A stretch of 64,000 nucleotides of DNA from Nonomuraea guangzhouensis (GTDB lineage Bacteria; Actinomycetota; Actinomycetes; Streptosporangiales; Streptosporangiaceae), in assembly GCF_019396345.1 (NCBI RefSeq), contig NZ_JAHKRM010000026.1, positions 1 to 64,000 of the forward strand, written 5' to 3'. How positions within the stretch are numbered: position 1 is the first letter of the stretch; each line of letters starts with the position of its first letter. Positions 27,542 through 34,942 of this stretch are shown here, piece by piece. Position numbers and translations under genes: made by a program. Under the pieces are notes generated by a model. It had not been told where the DNA came from, did no database searches, and saw only the letters and a program-made list of their open reading frames with translations.

Positions 27542-28345
27542 TCAGCCGGTGAGGTACTTCGTGATTCCCGTGGCCAGAGAGGTGGCGATGCGTTCGCGGA
27601 AGGCGGGGTCCGACATCTTGGCGGCGTCGCCGCGGTTGCGCATGTTGCCGCACTCGATGAACACCGCCGGGCGGGTCGACAGGTTCAGTCCGCCCAGGTC
27701 GGTGCGGGTCTCCAGCGCGTTCCTGCCCCGGTAGGTGGAGTAGGGGAGGCCGGTGCCGCTCCGGTAGGCGTTCCTGATGATGACCCCGAGCCGCCGGGAC
27801 GGCTGGATGATCGCGTCGTTGTGCCCCTTCACCAGGCCGGGCAGGATCACGTGGAACCCGTGCCCGCCCGCGGTCGCGCCGTCGCCGTGGATGGACAGGA
27901 CCGCGTCCGCCTTCGCGTGGTTGCCGATGGCGGCCCGCTCAGTGATGCACGGCCCGACTCCGGTGTCGTTGGGCCGGGTCAGCACCACCTTCGCCCCCAT
28001 CTTCTCCAGCAGTGGCCTGAGCTTGCGGGCCACGTCCCAGGTGAACGCGTGCTCGGAGTAGCCGGCGTCGGTCTCGGTCCCCGTCGTGTTGCACGGCTTC
28101 CGCTGCGTGATGATGTCGACCTGGCGGTTGATCACTTCTGGGTGCGCCGCGTTGCCCCCGTTGTGGCCGGGATCGATCACCACCGTCTTTCCGGCCAGCG
28201 CGGGCGTCGGGGTGACCCGTTCGGTGGCCGGGACGGCGAGCCTCGGGGTGGTGGGGTGCGGTGCGGACGGAGTCGCGCCGCCGCACGCGGTGGACAGCGT
28301 CACCAGTGCGGCGAGGATCACCGATGCCGCTTCATCGGCGCGCAT
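27542..28345 (-). CDS. N-acetylmuramoyl-L-alanine amidase (Amidase_3), lipoprotein
   Basis: 267 aa from ATG 28345; upstream in-frame codons look non-coding. Lipobox LSTAC lies near residue 21, so the enzyme is tethered outside the membrane. The zinc site is visible: His in VIDPGHNGG, Glu in GYSEHAFTWD and His in VLSIHGDG, with the catalytic Glu in FIECGNMRN. Enzymes of this fold cut the amide bond between muramic acid and the stem peptide during wall growth and cell separation. It is followed on the same strand by the LAL gene, 22 bp away, though the functions look unrelated. Confidence 0.9.
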   Translation of the reverse strand: MRADEAASVILAALVTLSTACGGATPSAPHPTTPRLAVPATERVTPTPALAGKTVVIDPGHNGGNAAHPEVINRQVDIITQRKPCNTTGTETDAGYSEHAFTWDVARKLRPLLEKMGAKVVLTRPNDTGVGPCITERAAIGNHAKADAVLSIHGDGATAGGHGFHVILPGLVKGHNDAIIQPSRRLGVIIRNAYRSGTGLPYSTYRGRNALETRTDLGGLNLSTRPAVFIECGNMRNRGDAAKMSDPAFRERIATSLATGITKYLTG

Positions 28346-28427
28346 GATTCGTACCGTACCGGCTGCCCTCGCGGCAGCCGGTCGGGAATCGGCCTGGTGA
28401 CGTCCTTGATTGTGGAGATCAACGCGG

Positions 28428-28805
28428 TCAGTTGACGTCCAGTTGCCGGCGGAGCAGGCAGAACTCGTTGCCCTCGGGGTCGGCCAGCACGTGCCAGGAC
28501 TCCTCACCCGTCTGCCCGACGTCGGCGAACCTGGCGCCGATGGCCAGCAGCCGGTCGAGCTCGGCGGCCTGATCTCGATCAGTGGGGTTCACGTCGATGT
28601 GCAGTGGGAGCGGGCCCGTCCTCGGGTTGTCGCTCGGACTGAGGACGATGGTCGGCTGCAGCCCGCCGAACCCCTCCTTCGGACCGATCTCCACGCTGCC
28701 CTCTTCACGGTCGAGCACCACGTAGCCGAGCACCTCGCACCAGAACGCGGCGAGGCGCTCCGGGTCGCGGCAGTTGAGGATGAGTTCACTGATGCGGCAT
28801 GCCAT
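28428..28805 (-). CDS. VOC-family (glyoxalase/bleomycin-resistance fold) protein
   Basis: 125 aa, single domain. The pattern ELILNCRDPERLAAFWCEVL opens the fold, HIDVNPTDRDQA gives the first metal-ligand region, and LADPEGNEFCLL gives the terminal Glu-containing strand, as in many actinobacterial glyoxalase-like proteins. The natural substrate of this group is usually unknown. It is divergent from the MOSC fusion gene and shares with it the palindrome at 28829-28855. Confidence 0.82.
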   Translation of the reverse strand: MACRISELILNCRDPERLAAFWCEVLGYVVLDREEGSVEIGPKEGFGGLQPTIVLSPSDNPRTGPLPLHIDVNPTDRDQAAELDRLLAIGARFADVGQTGEESWHVLADPEGNEFCLLRRQLDVN

Positions 28806-28828
28806 GAGGTCCCTTATACCCAGCGAAG

Positions 28829-28855
28829 ATCACAAGTATTGGTATACTTTGTGAT
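28829..28855. promoter_or_regulatory. Palindromic operator between VOC and MOSC-reductase genes
   Basis: Arms ATCACAAGTAT (28829-28839) and ATACTTTGTGAT (28844-28855) are inverted repeats with one extra base in the right arm. The dyad covers a TATACT at 28843-28848 that would serve as the -10 of the MOSC gene. The outer ATCACAA/TTGTGAT halves are perfect. This looks like a repressor site controlling the plus-strand gene and perhaps the VOC gene; the regulator is not adjacent. Confidence 0.6.
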
Positions 28856-28891
28856 GGTTTGTCACCATGGTTCCTCGGAGTCGCTTTAGCG

Positions 28892-30664
28892 ATGAACGGC
28901 CGCGCCAAGCTGCTGGCGATCAACGTGGGCCTGCCACAGGACGTCTCCTGGCATGGCAGGACCGTACACACCGGTGTGTGGAAGCGGCCTGTCACCGGGC
29001 CCCGGATGGTACGCCGGCTCAACATCGACGGCGACGGCCAGGGAGACCTCGACGGGCACGGCGGTGAGCAGCGCGCGGTGCTCGTCTACCAGATCGACTC
29101 CTACCGCTACTGGCAGGAACAGTTCGGGCGCGACGACTTCACCTTCGGGCAGTTCGGGGAGAACTTCACCGTTGACGGCCTGCCCGACGACGAGGTGTGC
29201 GTCGGCGACCGTTACCGGATCGGCGAGGCGGTGTTCGAGGTCACCCAGCCGCGCGTCACCTGCTATCGGGTGGGCCTGCGGATGGGTGAGCCGCGACTGC
29301 CCGCCCTCCTCGTCTCCCACCGGCGTCCCGGCTTCTACCTCCGGGTCATCACCGAGGGCCGGGTCGAGGCGGGGCAGGAGATCGTCAAGATCGCCTCCGG
29401 GCCGGAAAGCATGACCGTCGCCGAGATCGACGCCCTGCTGTACCTGCCCGGCCACTCCCGCGAGCGAGTGGCCCGTGCGCTGCGCATCCCCGCGCTCAGC
29501 CCCGGCTGGCAGGCCTCCTTCCGGGCACTGCTCGACCAGCCCGACGGCGAACCGGCCGGCAACGCGGGGCTGACGCCTGCCTCCGCCGGCGGGCCGCCGC
29601 CTGCCTGGGAGGGGTTCCGGCCGCTGCGGGTCGCCCGTATCGACGCGGAGAGCAGGAGCGTGTTCTCCCTGACGCTGGCCGACGTCGACGGCTCGCCGTT
29701 GCCGCCGGCGCTGCCCGGCCAGTTCCTCACCGTACGGCTGCGCCCGGACGGCGGCGGCCCGCCGCTCATCCGCAGCTATTCGCTGTCCGGCCCCCCGGAC
29801 ACCGCCGCGTACCGCATCAGCGTCAAGCAGGATCCGCACGGGGTCGCCAGCGGCTATCTCCGCACTCACGTGCGCGTGGGCGACGTCTTCGAATTCGCCG
29901 CGCCGCGTGGCGCCTTCACCCTGGACGCCGGCGACGCACCGGTCCTGCTGGTCTCCGCCGGCATCGGCGTCACCCCCGTCCTGGCCATGCTGTACGCGCT
30001 GGTCGCCACGCGTTCCCCACGTGAGGTCTGGTGGCTGTACGGAACGCGCGACGGCACCGAGCACCCCTTCGCCCAGGAGACCCGCGACCTGCTGGCCCGG
30101 CTCCCCAACGCGCACCGGCACATCTGCTACAGCCGCCCGGGGCCCGGCGACCGCCAGGGCGTCGACTACCAGACCGCGGGCCGGCTCTCCCTCGACCTGC
30201 TCAGCGCCGTCGGTGCTCCGCGAGCCGCCCAGGTCTACCTGTGCGGCCCCGCCGCGTTCATGAACGAACTCCCCGCCGCCCTGGCCGCGTCCGGCCTCGC
30301 CCCCGCCGGCGTACACACCGAGATCTTCGGTACGGGACCGGCCCTGAACCCCGGCCTGACCAGCGTCCCCGCCCGGCCCGTGCACCCGCCGGCGGGTCCG
30401 CCCGGCACGGGCCCGCGGATCTCGTTCGCGCGCAGCGGCCTGACCGTGGACTGGGACCCCGCCTACGCGAGCCTGCTCGAACTCGCGGAGGCCTGCGACG
30501 TGCCCACCCGCTGGTCCTGCCGTACGGGCGTCTGCCACAGCTGCGAGAGCGGCCTGCTGTCCGGAAGCGTCGACTACTCACCCGAACCGGTCGACGCGCC
30601 GGCCCAGGACAACGTCCTGATCTGCTGCGCCCAGCCCCGGGACGAGCTGGTCCTGGACCTGTGA
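28892..30664 (+). CDS. MOSC domain fused to ferredoxin-NAD(P)H reductase with 2Fe-2S domain
   Basis: 590 aa from ATG 28892 (AKLLAINVGLPQ is the usual YiiM-type opening); a TTG at 28859 could add 11 residues. Residues 1-215 are an MOSC/YiiM-like domain, with GEQRAVLVYQIDSY and the cysteine of TQPRVTCYRVGLR, which binds molybdenum cofactor in active members. Residues about 240-470 are an FAD/NAD reductase (RSYSLSG, SAGIGVTPVLAMLYA). The end is a plant-type 2Fe-2S ferredoxin (WSCRTGVCHSCES and LICCAQ). The three parts make an electron chain in one protein, typical of detoxifying reductases for N-hydroxylated bases. It is probably regulated by the palindrome upstream. Confidence 0.88.
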   Translation: MNGRAKLLAINVGLPQDVSWHGRTVHTGVWKRPVTGPRMVRRLNIDGDGQGDLDGHGGEQRAVLVYQIDSYRYWQEQFGRDDFTFGQFGENFTVDGLPDDEVCVGDRYRIGEAVFEVTQPRVTCYRVGLRMGEPRLPALLVSHRRPGFYLRVITEGRVEAGQEIVKIASGPESMTVAEIDALLYLPGHSRERVARALRIPALSPGWQASFRALLDQPDGEPAGNAGLTPASAGGPPPAWEGFRPLRVARIDAESRSVFSLTLADVDGSPLPPALPGQFLTVRLRPDGGGPPLIRSYSLSGPPDTAAYRISVKQDPHGVASGYLRTHVRVGDVFEFAAPRGAFTLDAGDAPVLLVSAGIGVTPVLAMLYALVATRSPREVWWLYGTRDGTEHPFAQETRDLLARLPNAHRHICYSRPGPGDRQGVDYQTAGRLSLDLLSAVGAPRAAQVYLCGPAAFMNELPAALAASGLAPAGVHTEIFGTGPALNPGLTSVPARPVHPPAGPPGTGPRISFARSGLTVDWDPAYASLLELAEACDVPTRWSCRTGVCHSCESGLLSGSVDYSPEPVDAPAQDNVLICCAQPRDELVLDL

Positions 30665-31744
30665 TCAACCGTGCTGGTCGATCGCCAGCTTGGCCCCGCC
30701 GAACATGACGTGGCGCGGCATCGGCCGGGCCAGGAACTCGTGGGGGAAGCCGAGCTCGACGGCGCTTGCCTGGTCGAGGGCGGTCAGTTCGTCCTCGGTG
30801 AAGCGCACGTCCAGGGCGCCCAGGTTGTCCTCCAACTGCGCCAGGGTTCTCGCCCCGATGATCGGCGCGGTGACCGCCGAGTCGATCAGCGTCCAGGCGA
30901 GCGCGACCTGCGCGGGTGTCGTCCCCTTCTGCGAGGCGATGTCCTTCACCACGTCGGCGATGGCGAGAGCGCGCTCGGTCATGGCGCCGTTGGCCACCGC
31001 GACGTTCTTACGCGTCCCCTCGGGCGCGGCCGAGGCGCCCGCGTGGTCCAGGTCCGCGGCGGTGTACTTGCCGGTCAGTACGCCGCTGGCCAGCGGCGAC
31101 CAGGGGATCACGCCGAGCCCCATCTCACTCGCCATCGGGATGAGATCGCGCTCCACGGTCCGCTCGACCAGGCTGTACTCGATCTGCAGCGCGATCAGCG
31201 GGGCCCAGCCGCGTAGCTCGGCGATCGCCTGCATCCGCGAGATCTGCCACGCCGGGGTGTCGGAGATGCCGGCGTAGAGCACCTTGCCCGCGCGGACGAG
31301 GTCGTCCAGGGCGCGCAGCACCTCCTCGACCGGCGTGGTGCCATCCCAGGCGTGCAGGTAGAGCAGGTCTATGTAGTCGGTGTTCAACCGGCGCAGACTC
31401 GTCTCCACCGACTGGACCATGCTCTTGCGGTGGTTGCCGCCGGAGTTCGGGTCGCCGGGGCGGGTGGCCAGGGTGTACTTGGTGGCGAGCACCAGGCGCT
31501 CGCGGCGCCCGTGCGCGAACTCGCCGAGCAGCTGTTCGGCCGTGCCGTTGGTGTACTGGTTGGCCGTGTCGAGGAAGTTGCCGCCTCGATCGACGTACGT
31601 GTCGAAGATCCGGCGTGCTTCGTCCTTGTCGGCGCCCCAGCCCCAGTCCGACCCGAACGTCATGGTCCCCAACGCCAGCGGGGAGACCCGCAGGCCGGAG
31701 CGGCCCAATAGTCGGTAGACGTCGAGAGCGACAGATCCAGCCAC
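30665..31744 (-). CDS. Aldo/keto reductase
   Basis: 359 aa from GTG 31744, with GGAGG just upstream. The TIM barrel carries the AKR tetrad: Asp in NFLDTANQYTNG, Tyr in the same segment, Lys in LATKYT and His in LYLHAWD. The C-terminal NADPH-binding strand reads SAVTAPIIGARTLAQLEDNL. It reduces aldehydes or ketones with NADPH in the cytoplasm. Its stop is immediately next to that of the MOSC fusion (convergent). It is divergent from an XRE regulator 163 bp away, a pairing common in actinomycetes where the regulator represses the reductase. Confidence 0.9.
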   Translation of the reverse strand: MAGSVALDVYRLLGRSGLRVSPLALGTMTFGSDWGWGADKDEARRIFDTYVDRGGNFLDTANQYTNGTAEQLLGEFAHGRRERLVLATKYTLATRPGDPNSGGNHRKSMVQSVETSLRRLNTDYIDLLYLHAWDGTTPVEEVLRALDDLVRAGKVLYAGISDTPAWQISRMQAIAELRGWAPLIALQIEYSLVERTVERDLIPMASEMGLGVIPWSPLASGVLTGKYTAADLDHAGASAAPEGTRKNVAVANGAMTERALAIADVVKDIASQKGTTPAQVALAWTLIDSAVTAPIIGARTLAQLEDNLGALDVRFTEDELTALDQASAVELGFPHEFLARPMPRHVMFGGAKLAIDQHG

Positions 31745-31894
31745 GATGGCCTCCAGACAGGTGGCGGCGAGGTATGTCATCGGCGGGCTCGGCCGCCGCC
31801 GCGTCCCGAGCCGCTCACCACAGGTTGTCGCGGCCCCGAGCGCCGAACCAGTGAAGGCCCATCCTGGGACTGCCGTTCCCAGGCAGCCCGCCGG

Positions 31895-31900
31895 TAAGGT
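31895..31900 (+). promoter_or_regulatory. Putative -10 box (TAAGGT), leaderless XRE regulator gene
   Basis: TAAGGT lies 7 nt before GTG 31908, fitting transcription from the start codon itself. The rest of the 31745-31907 gap also contains the promoter of the aldo/keto reductase. Confidence 0.45.
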
Positions 31901-31907
31901 CGAGGTG

Positions 31908-32771
31908 GTGAGCAGCGAAGTGGACGTGACCCATGAGCTGGCGGCGTTCCTGCGGACGCGGCGCGAGCGGCTGACTCCGGAGGAGCTGGCACTCCCGGCG
32001 AGCGGACGTACCCGCCGCACCCCGGGCCTTCGCCGGGAAGAGGTCGCGGAGCTGGCCGGAGTCAGCGTCGACTACGTGGTCCGGCTGGAGCAGGGGCGCG
32101 GCCTGCACCCCTCACCAGAGGTGCTCGAGGCGCTCGCCCGGGCCCTGCGGCTGACCGACGACGAACGGGCCTATCTGTTCGACCTGGCCCAGCAACGGCC
32201 CGTGACCCGGCCCCGCCCGGTCGACCAGGAGCCCGGTCTGCTGGCCCGGCTGGTGCACGACCTGTCGCCGCTGCCGTGCATGCTGCTCAACCACCGCTTC
32301 GACATCCTCGCCTGGAACGACGAGATGGCCGGGCTGCTGCTGGACTTCGACGCTCTGCCGGACGAGCAGCGCAACTCGCTCTGGCTCTGCTTCCTGCACC
32401 CGGACTTTCGCGACCTCTTCCGCGACCGCGAGGAAGTGCTGCGTGAGGGCATCGCCGACCTGCGCGCGGCCTGGGCCGCGCACTCCAGCGACGCCGCCCT
32501 CGACGGCCTGGTCACCGAGCTGACGGCCCGGAGCGAGGACTTCGTTCGTATGTGGGGGATGCGCGACGTCAAAGTTAACGGGCGGGGCCGCAAACGTCTG
32601 CGGCACCCCCGGGTGGGGTCGCTCACCATCGAGTTCGAAGTGCTCAATCCCCTGCAGGACCCGGATCATCGGCTCGTCATCTACCGCGCCGCCGACGCCG
32701 CCTCGCAGGCCGCCCTGGACGCGATCGCCCGCGAGAGCGCGAACGGGATGCGCACGCTGCGCGCATTGTGA
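31908..32771 (+). CDS. XRE-family regulator with MmyB-like ligand domain
   Basis: 287 aa from GTG 31908. The HTH_XRE domain spans residues about 8-85 (LRRE EVAELAGVSVDYVVRLEQGR contains the recognition helix). It is followed by an MmyB-type domain (LLNHRFDILAWNDEMAGLL, SLWLCFLHPDFRDLF, DRLVIYRA). MmyB regulators may bind fatty-acid-like ligands and control redox or antibiotic genes. The divergent aldo/keto reductase is the likely target. In-frame codons upstream to 31746 look non-coding. A TAAGGT box placed 7 nt before the start suggests a leaderless message. Confidence 0.87.
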   Translation: MSSEVDVTHELAAFLRTRRERLTPEELALPASGRTRRTPGLRREEVAELAGVSVDYVVRLEQGRGLHPSPEVLEALARALRLTDDERAYLFDLAQQRPVTRPRPVDQEPGLLARLVHDLSPLPCMLLNHRFDILAWNDEMAGLLLDFDALPDEQRNSLWLCFLHPDFRDLFRDREEVLREGIADLRAAWAAHSSDAALDGLVTELTARSEDFVRMWGMRDVKVNGRGRKRLRHPRVGSLTIEFEVLNPLQDPDHRLVIYRAADAASQAALDAIARESANGMRTLRAL

Positions 32772-32847
32772 CGGGGCCGTCCCGAAACCGGGCCGATGAG
32801 CTGTGGGGGGTCGTCACCCACCAGGCCCCGGCTTCAGAGATGGCTTG

Positions 32848-33195
32848 CTAGCAGCTCCTGGGGAGCGTCACCTTGTTGGGCATGCCGTAGCCGATCTTCT
32901 TCTTGCCCTTGGTCTTGGGGTTGACCGTGATGCACTTGTCGAAGATCTTGCCGTTCTCCTGGACGAACTGGAGATTGATGGCGCGCTTCTGGTTGCAGTG
33001 ATTGTTGAAGTACACCGTGGTGGAGACGTTGCCGTCACCCCAGGAGATATTGATCTTCGATCCATGAGGCGACGAGCACTTGGCGGACTTCTTGTGCACG
33101 GCCGTGACCTCCGCGGTGGCGGCGGACGGGGTGCTCAGCAGGGCGGCCGCGGCGGTGGCGGTCACCAGGGCGGGTACGAGCTTCTTGACGTTCAA
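32848..33195 (-). CDS. Small secreted four-cysteine protein
   Basis: 115 aa from TTG 33195, with AAAGGGA at 33207-33201 five bases upstream. A signal peptide (VKKLVPALVTATAAAALLST, then PSAATA) leads to a mature protein of about 85 aa with four cysteines (AKCSSP, NHCNQK, DKCITV and the C-terminal PRSC), probably two disulphides, and a Lys-rich KTKGKKK loop. I do not know the family. The fold may be beta-rich (NISWGDGNVSTTVYFNN). It stands alone between a plus-strand regulator and a minus-strand membrane protein gene. Confidence 0.7.
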   Translation of the reverse strand: MNVKKLVPALVTATAAAALLSTPSAATAEVTAVHKKSAKCSSPHGSKINISWGDGNVSTTVYFNNHCNQKRAINLQFVQENGKIFDKCITVNPKTKGKKKIGYGMPNKVTLPRSC

Positions 33196-33280
33196 GCCGA
33201 TCCCTTTCGTGTCTGACGTGACCGGAGTGAACACTCAGGCCAGCGTGACGAGAGGTACTGACTCTTGTCACGCTAGCTTG

Positions 33281-33760
33281 TCATTCGTCCTGCTGTGCGT
33301 CGTTTGCCCGTCTGCTGCGGGGTTGCGGCGGCTTGGAGGCCTGTGCGACCTGCGCGGATGGATGATGATTTTTTCTGCCACCCAGCCGCCAGGCGGCGGC
33401 GCCGAGCAGGAGGGCGAAGCAGGCCGGGCCGATGGTCTGGGGGAGCCGGCCCTGTGTCGCGCCGATCGCGGCGTCGATGAGCTGGACGGCGGCGTTCAGC
33501 CCGAGGAGCAGCGCGAGTGGTCGCCAGGCCCGCAGCGCCGTGAAAAGGATCAGGCCACCGAGCAGAACGGCACTGCGGGCCGCCAGGTAGGCGGCGAACA
33601 CTCGGACCGCCGGCGCGTCTCCGCCGGGCACGAGACCGCCGGGGTCGATGAGTCCGCCGACGGCGAAGTATCCGGACGAGACGACGGTCAGCGCGACCAG
33701 GGCGGATGTCAGAACGCGGCTAAGTCTGTCGGGGGCCATATCGTTCGGTAGCCGAATCAT
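33281..33760 (-). CDS. Small membrane protein (DoxX/DUF4267-like), divergent from MarR gene
   Basis: 159 aa. Four hydrophobic segments in residues about 14-125 (VLTSALVALTVVSSGYFAVG, FAAYLAARSAVLLGGLILFT, PLALLLGLNAAVQLIDAAIG, ACFALLLGAAAW) suggest a four-helix membrane protein of the DoxX/DUF4267 type. The tail is basic. The start is ATG 33760; ATG 33739 is an alternative. A TACCTT box on the minus strand (33772-33767) lies 6 nt before ATG 33760. It is divergent from a MarR gene with only 23 bp between starts, so MarR very likely controls it. Confidence 0.72.
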   Translation of the reverse strand: MIRLPNDMAPDRLSRVLTSALVALTVVSSGYFAVGGLIDPGGLVPGGDAPAVRVFAAYLAARSAVLLGGLILFTALRAWRPLALLLGLNAAVQLIDAAIGATQGRLPQTIGPACFALLLGAAAWRLGGRKNHHPSAQVAQASKPPQPRSRRANDAQQDE

Positions 33761-33766
33761 ATGGGG

Positions 33767-33776
33767 AAGGTAGCAT
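33767..33776. promoter_or_regulatory. Overlapping divergent -10 boxes, membrane protein / MarR
   Basis: TAGCAT (33771-33776) lies 7 nt before the MarR ATG, and TACCTT on the other strand (33772-33767) lies 6 nt before the membrane protein ATG. The boxes share two bases, so the two polymerases would exclude each other. Both messages would be leaderless or nearly so. Confidence 0.4.
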
Positions 33777-33783
33777 CGGGGTC

Positions 33784-34227
33784 ATGCCGTCGCAAGAGTC
33801 CGTGACCGACAGCCTCACCTTCCTGCTCGGCAAGGTGGGGCAGGTGGCCGCCGGGCGGTTCGCCGAGCAACTTGCTCCCCTGGGGCTGCGGCCGCGCCAC
33901 TGTGCCGTCCTGGAGTTGCTGGCCGCAGAGCCGCATGGCCAGCTGGCGCTCGCTCGGACGATCGGCGTCACCCCGAGCGTGGTGGTCGACATGCTGGACG
34001 AGCTCGAGGCGCTCGGCGCGGTGCGGCGGGTGCGGGACACCGTCGACCGGCGCCGCCAGGTGATCGAGATCACCGACGATGGGCGGGCGCTCAGCCGTTC
34101 CGCGGCCCGGATCGCCGGTCAGGTCGACGTCGACGTGCTCGGCGCGCTGGATCCGGCGCGCTTGGGCGAGCTGCGCAAGGCCCTCGCGCGGGTCGCCGCG
34201 GCGCACAGGATCCTGCCGGGCGGGTGA
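33784..34227 (+). CDS. MarR-family transcriptional regulator
   Basis: 147 aa, a complete MarR protein. The winged helix covers residues about 30-100: LRPRHCAVLELLAAEPHGQL, ARTIGVTPSVVVDMLDELEA and a wing VRRVRDTVDRRRQVIEIT. MarR dimers respond to phenolics or oxidants. The gene is divergent from, and only 23 bp away from, the small membrane protein gene, which is the most likely target along with itself. No ribosome site is present; TAGCAT stands 7 nt before the ATG. Confidence 0.88.
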   Translation: MPSQESVTDSLTFLLGKVGQVAAGRFAEQLAPLGLRPRHCAVLELLAAEPHGQLALARTIGVTPSVVVDMLDELEALGAVRRVRDTVDRRRQVIEITDDGRALSRSAARIAGQVDVDVLGALDPARLGELRKALARVAAAHRILPGG

Positions 34228-34272
34228 CGCCGCCGAGGCGGCGGCGATCGGCGAGATCGGCTGCGGGCCGCG

Positions 34273-34875
34273 TCAGCCGTGCCACCTCTCGCCTTGCCGC
34301 AGGCGGTCCAGGCCGAGCCAGAGGGCGTTCATCGCGGCGGTGACGACCTGGTGGCGGGGGACGTCGCGGTGGTCGTACCACCACAGGGCCAGACCTTGGA
34401 TGGCGGCGCGCCAGGCTTCCCAGGCGAGCTCCAGCTCGACGCCGTCCGCGTCGTACTCGCGGGCGAACATCGGCAGGATCAGCGCCCGGCTCTCCGCCTC
34501 CACCTGGCGGCGGAGGGCTTCGATCTCGTCCTGGCCGGTGGTGTCGCGAAAGAGCATCCGCCAGGCGTACGGGTGCTGCTCGATGTAGCCGAGCCAGTCG
34601 TCGATGGTGCGTGAGATGCGCTGGTCGGCCGGGCCCGCGCCGGGCAGGTGGCGGTGCCAGATCGCCCGTAGGTCGGCGAAATGCCGCTGCAGCAGATGCC
34701 GGTGCAGCTCCAGTTTGCCGGCGAAGTGGTCGTACAGGACCGGCACCGAGATGCCCGAGCGCTTGGCGATCTCCTCGACCGAGGCGCCGTGATAGCCGCG
34801 CTCGGCGAACACCTCTGTGGCGGCGCGCTCGATCACCTCGCGCCGGGCCTGGGGTGTCAGCCTCTTCCTGGTCAA
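34273..34875 (-). CDS. TetR-family transcriptional regulator
   Basis: 200 aa from TTG 34875, chosen for the GGGAGG at 34885-34880; a TTG at 34893 is also in frame but overlaps the operator. The TetR helix-turn-helix is at residues 8-60 (RREVIERAATEVFAERGYHG, then ISVPVLYDHFAGK). The ligand domain follows (IEQHPYAWRMLFRDTTG, LALWWYDHRDVPRHQVV). The gene is divergent from an SDR oxidoreductase, and two palindromic sites at 34894-34939 lie between the two genes. Autorepression together with control of the SDR (and perhaps the downstream aldolase) is therefore likely. Confidence 0.9.
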   Translation of the reverse strand: MTRKRLTPQARREVIERAATEVFAERGYHGASVEEIAKRSGISVPVLYDHFAGKLELHRHLLQRHFADLRAIWHRHLPGAGPADQRISRTIDDWLGYIEQHPYAWRMLFRDTTGQDEIEALRRQVEAESRALILPMFAREYDADGVELELAWEAWRAAIQGLALWWYDHRDVPRHQVVTAAMNALWLGLDRLRQGERWHG

Positions 34876-34893
34876 GGAGCCTCCCGTTGACAA

Positions 34894-34909
34894 CCTAGTA
34901 CAGACTAGG
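34894..34909. promoter_or_regulatory. TetR operator, distal site
   Basis: Inverted repeat CCTAGT-N4-ACTAGG. It shares its core with the second site at 34916-34939; the two centres are 26 bp apart. It lies just upstream of the TetR start. Confidence 0.7.
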
Positions 34910-34915
34910 TAACCC

Positions 34916-34939
34916 TTTACCTAGTTTCCACTAGGTAAA
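34916..34939. promoter_or_regulatory. TetR operator, strong site
   Basis: Perfect palindrome with 10-bp arms TTTACCTAGT and ACTAGGTAAA around a 4-nt centre TTCC. It ends 4 bp before the first possible SDR start at 34943. With the second copy nearby it is one of the clearest regulatory sites in the window. Confidence 0.8.
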
Positions 34940-34942
34940 GGA

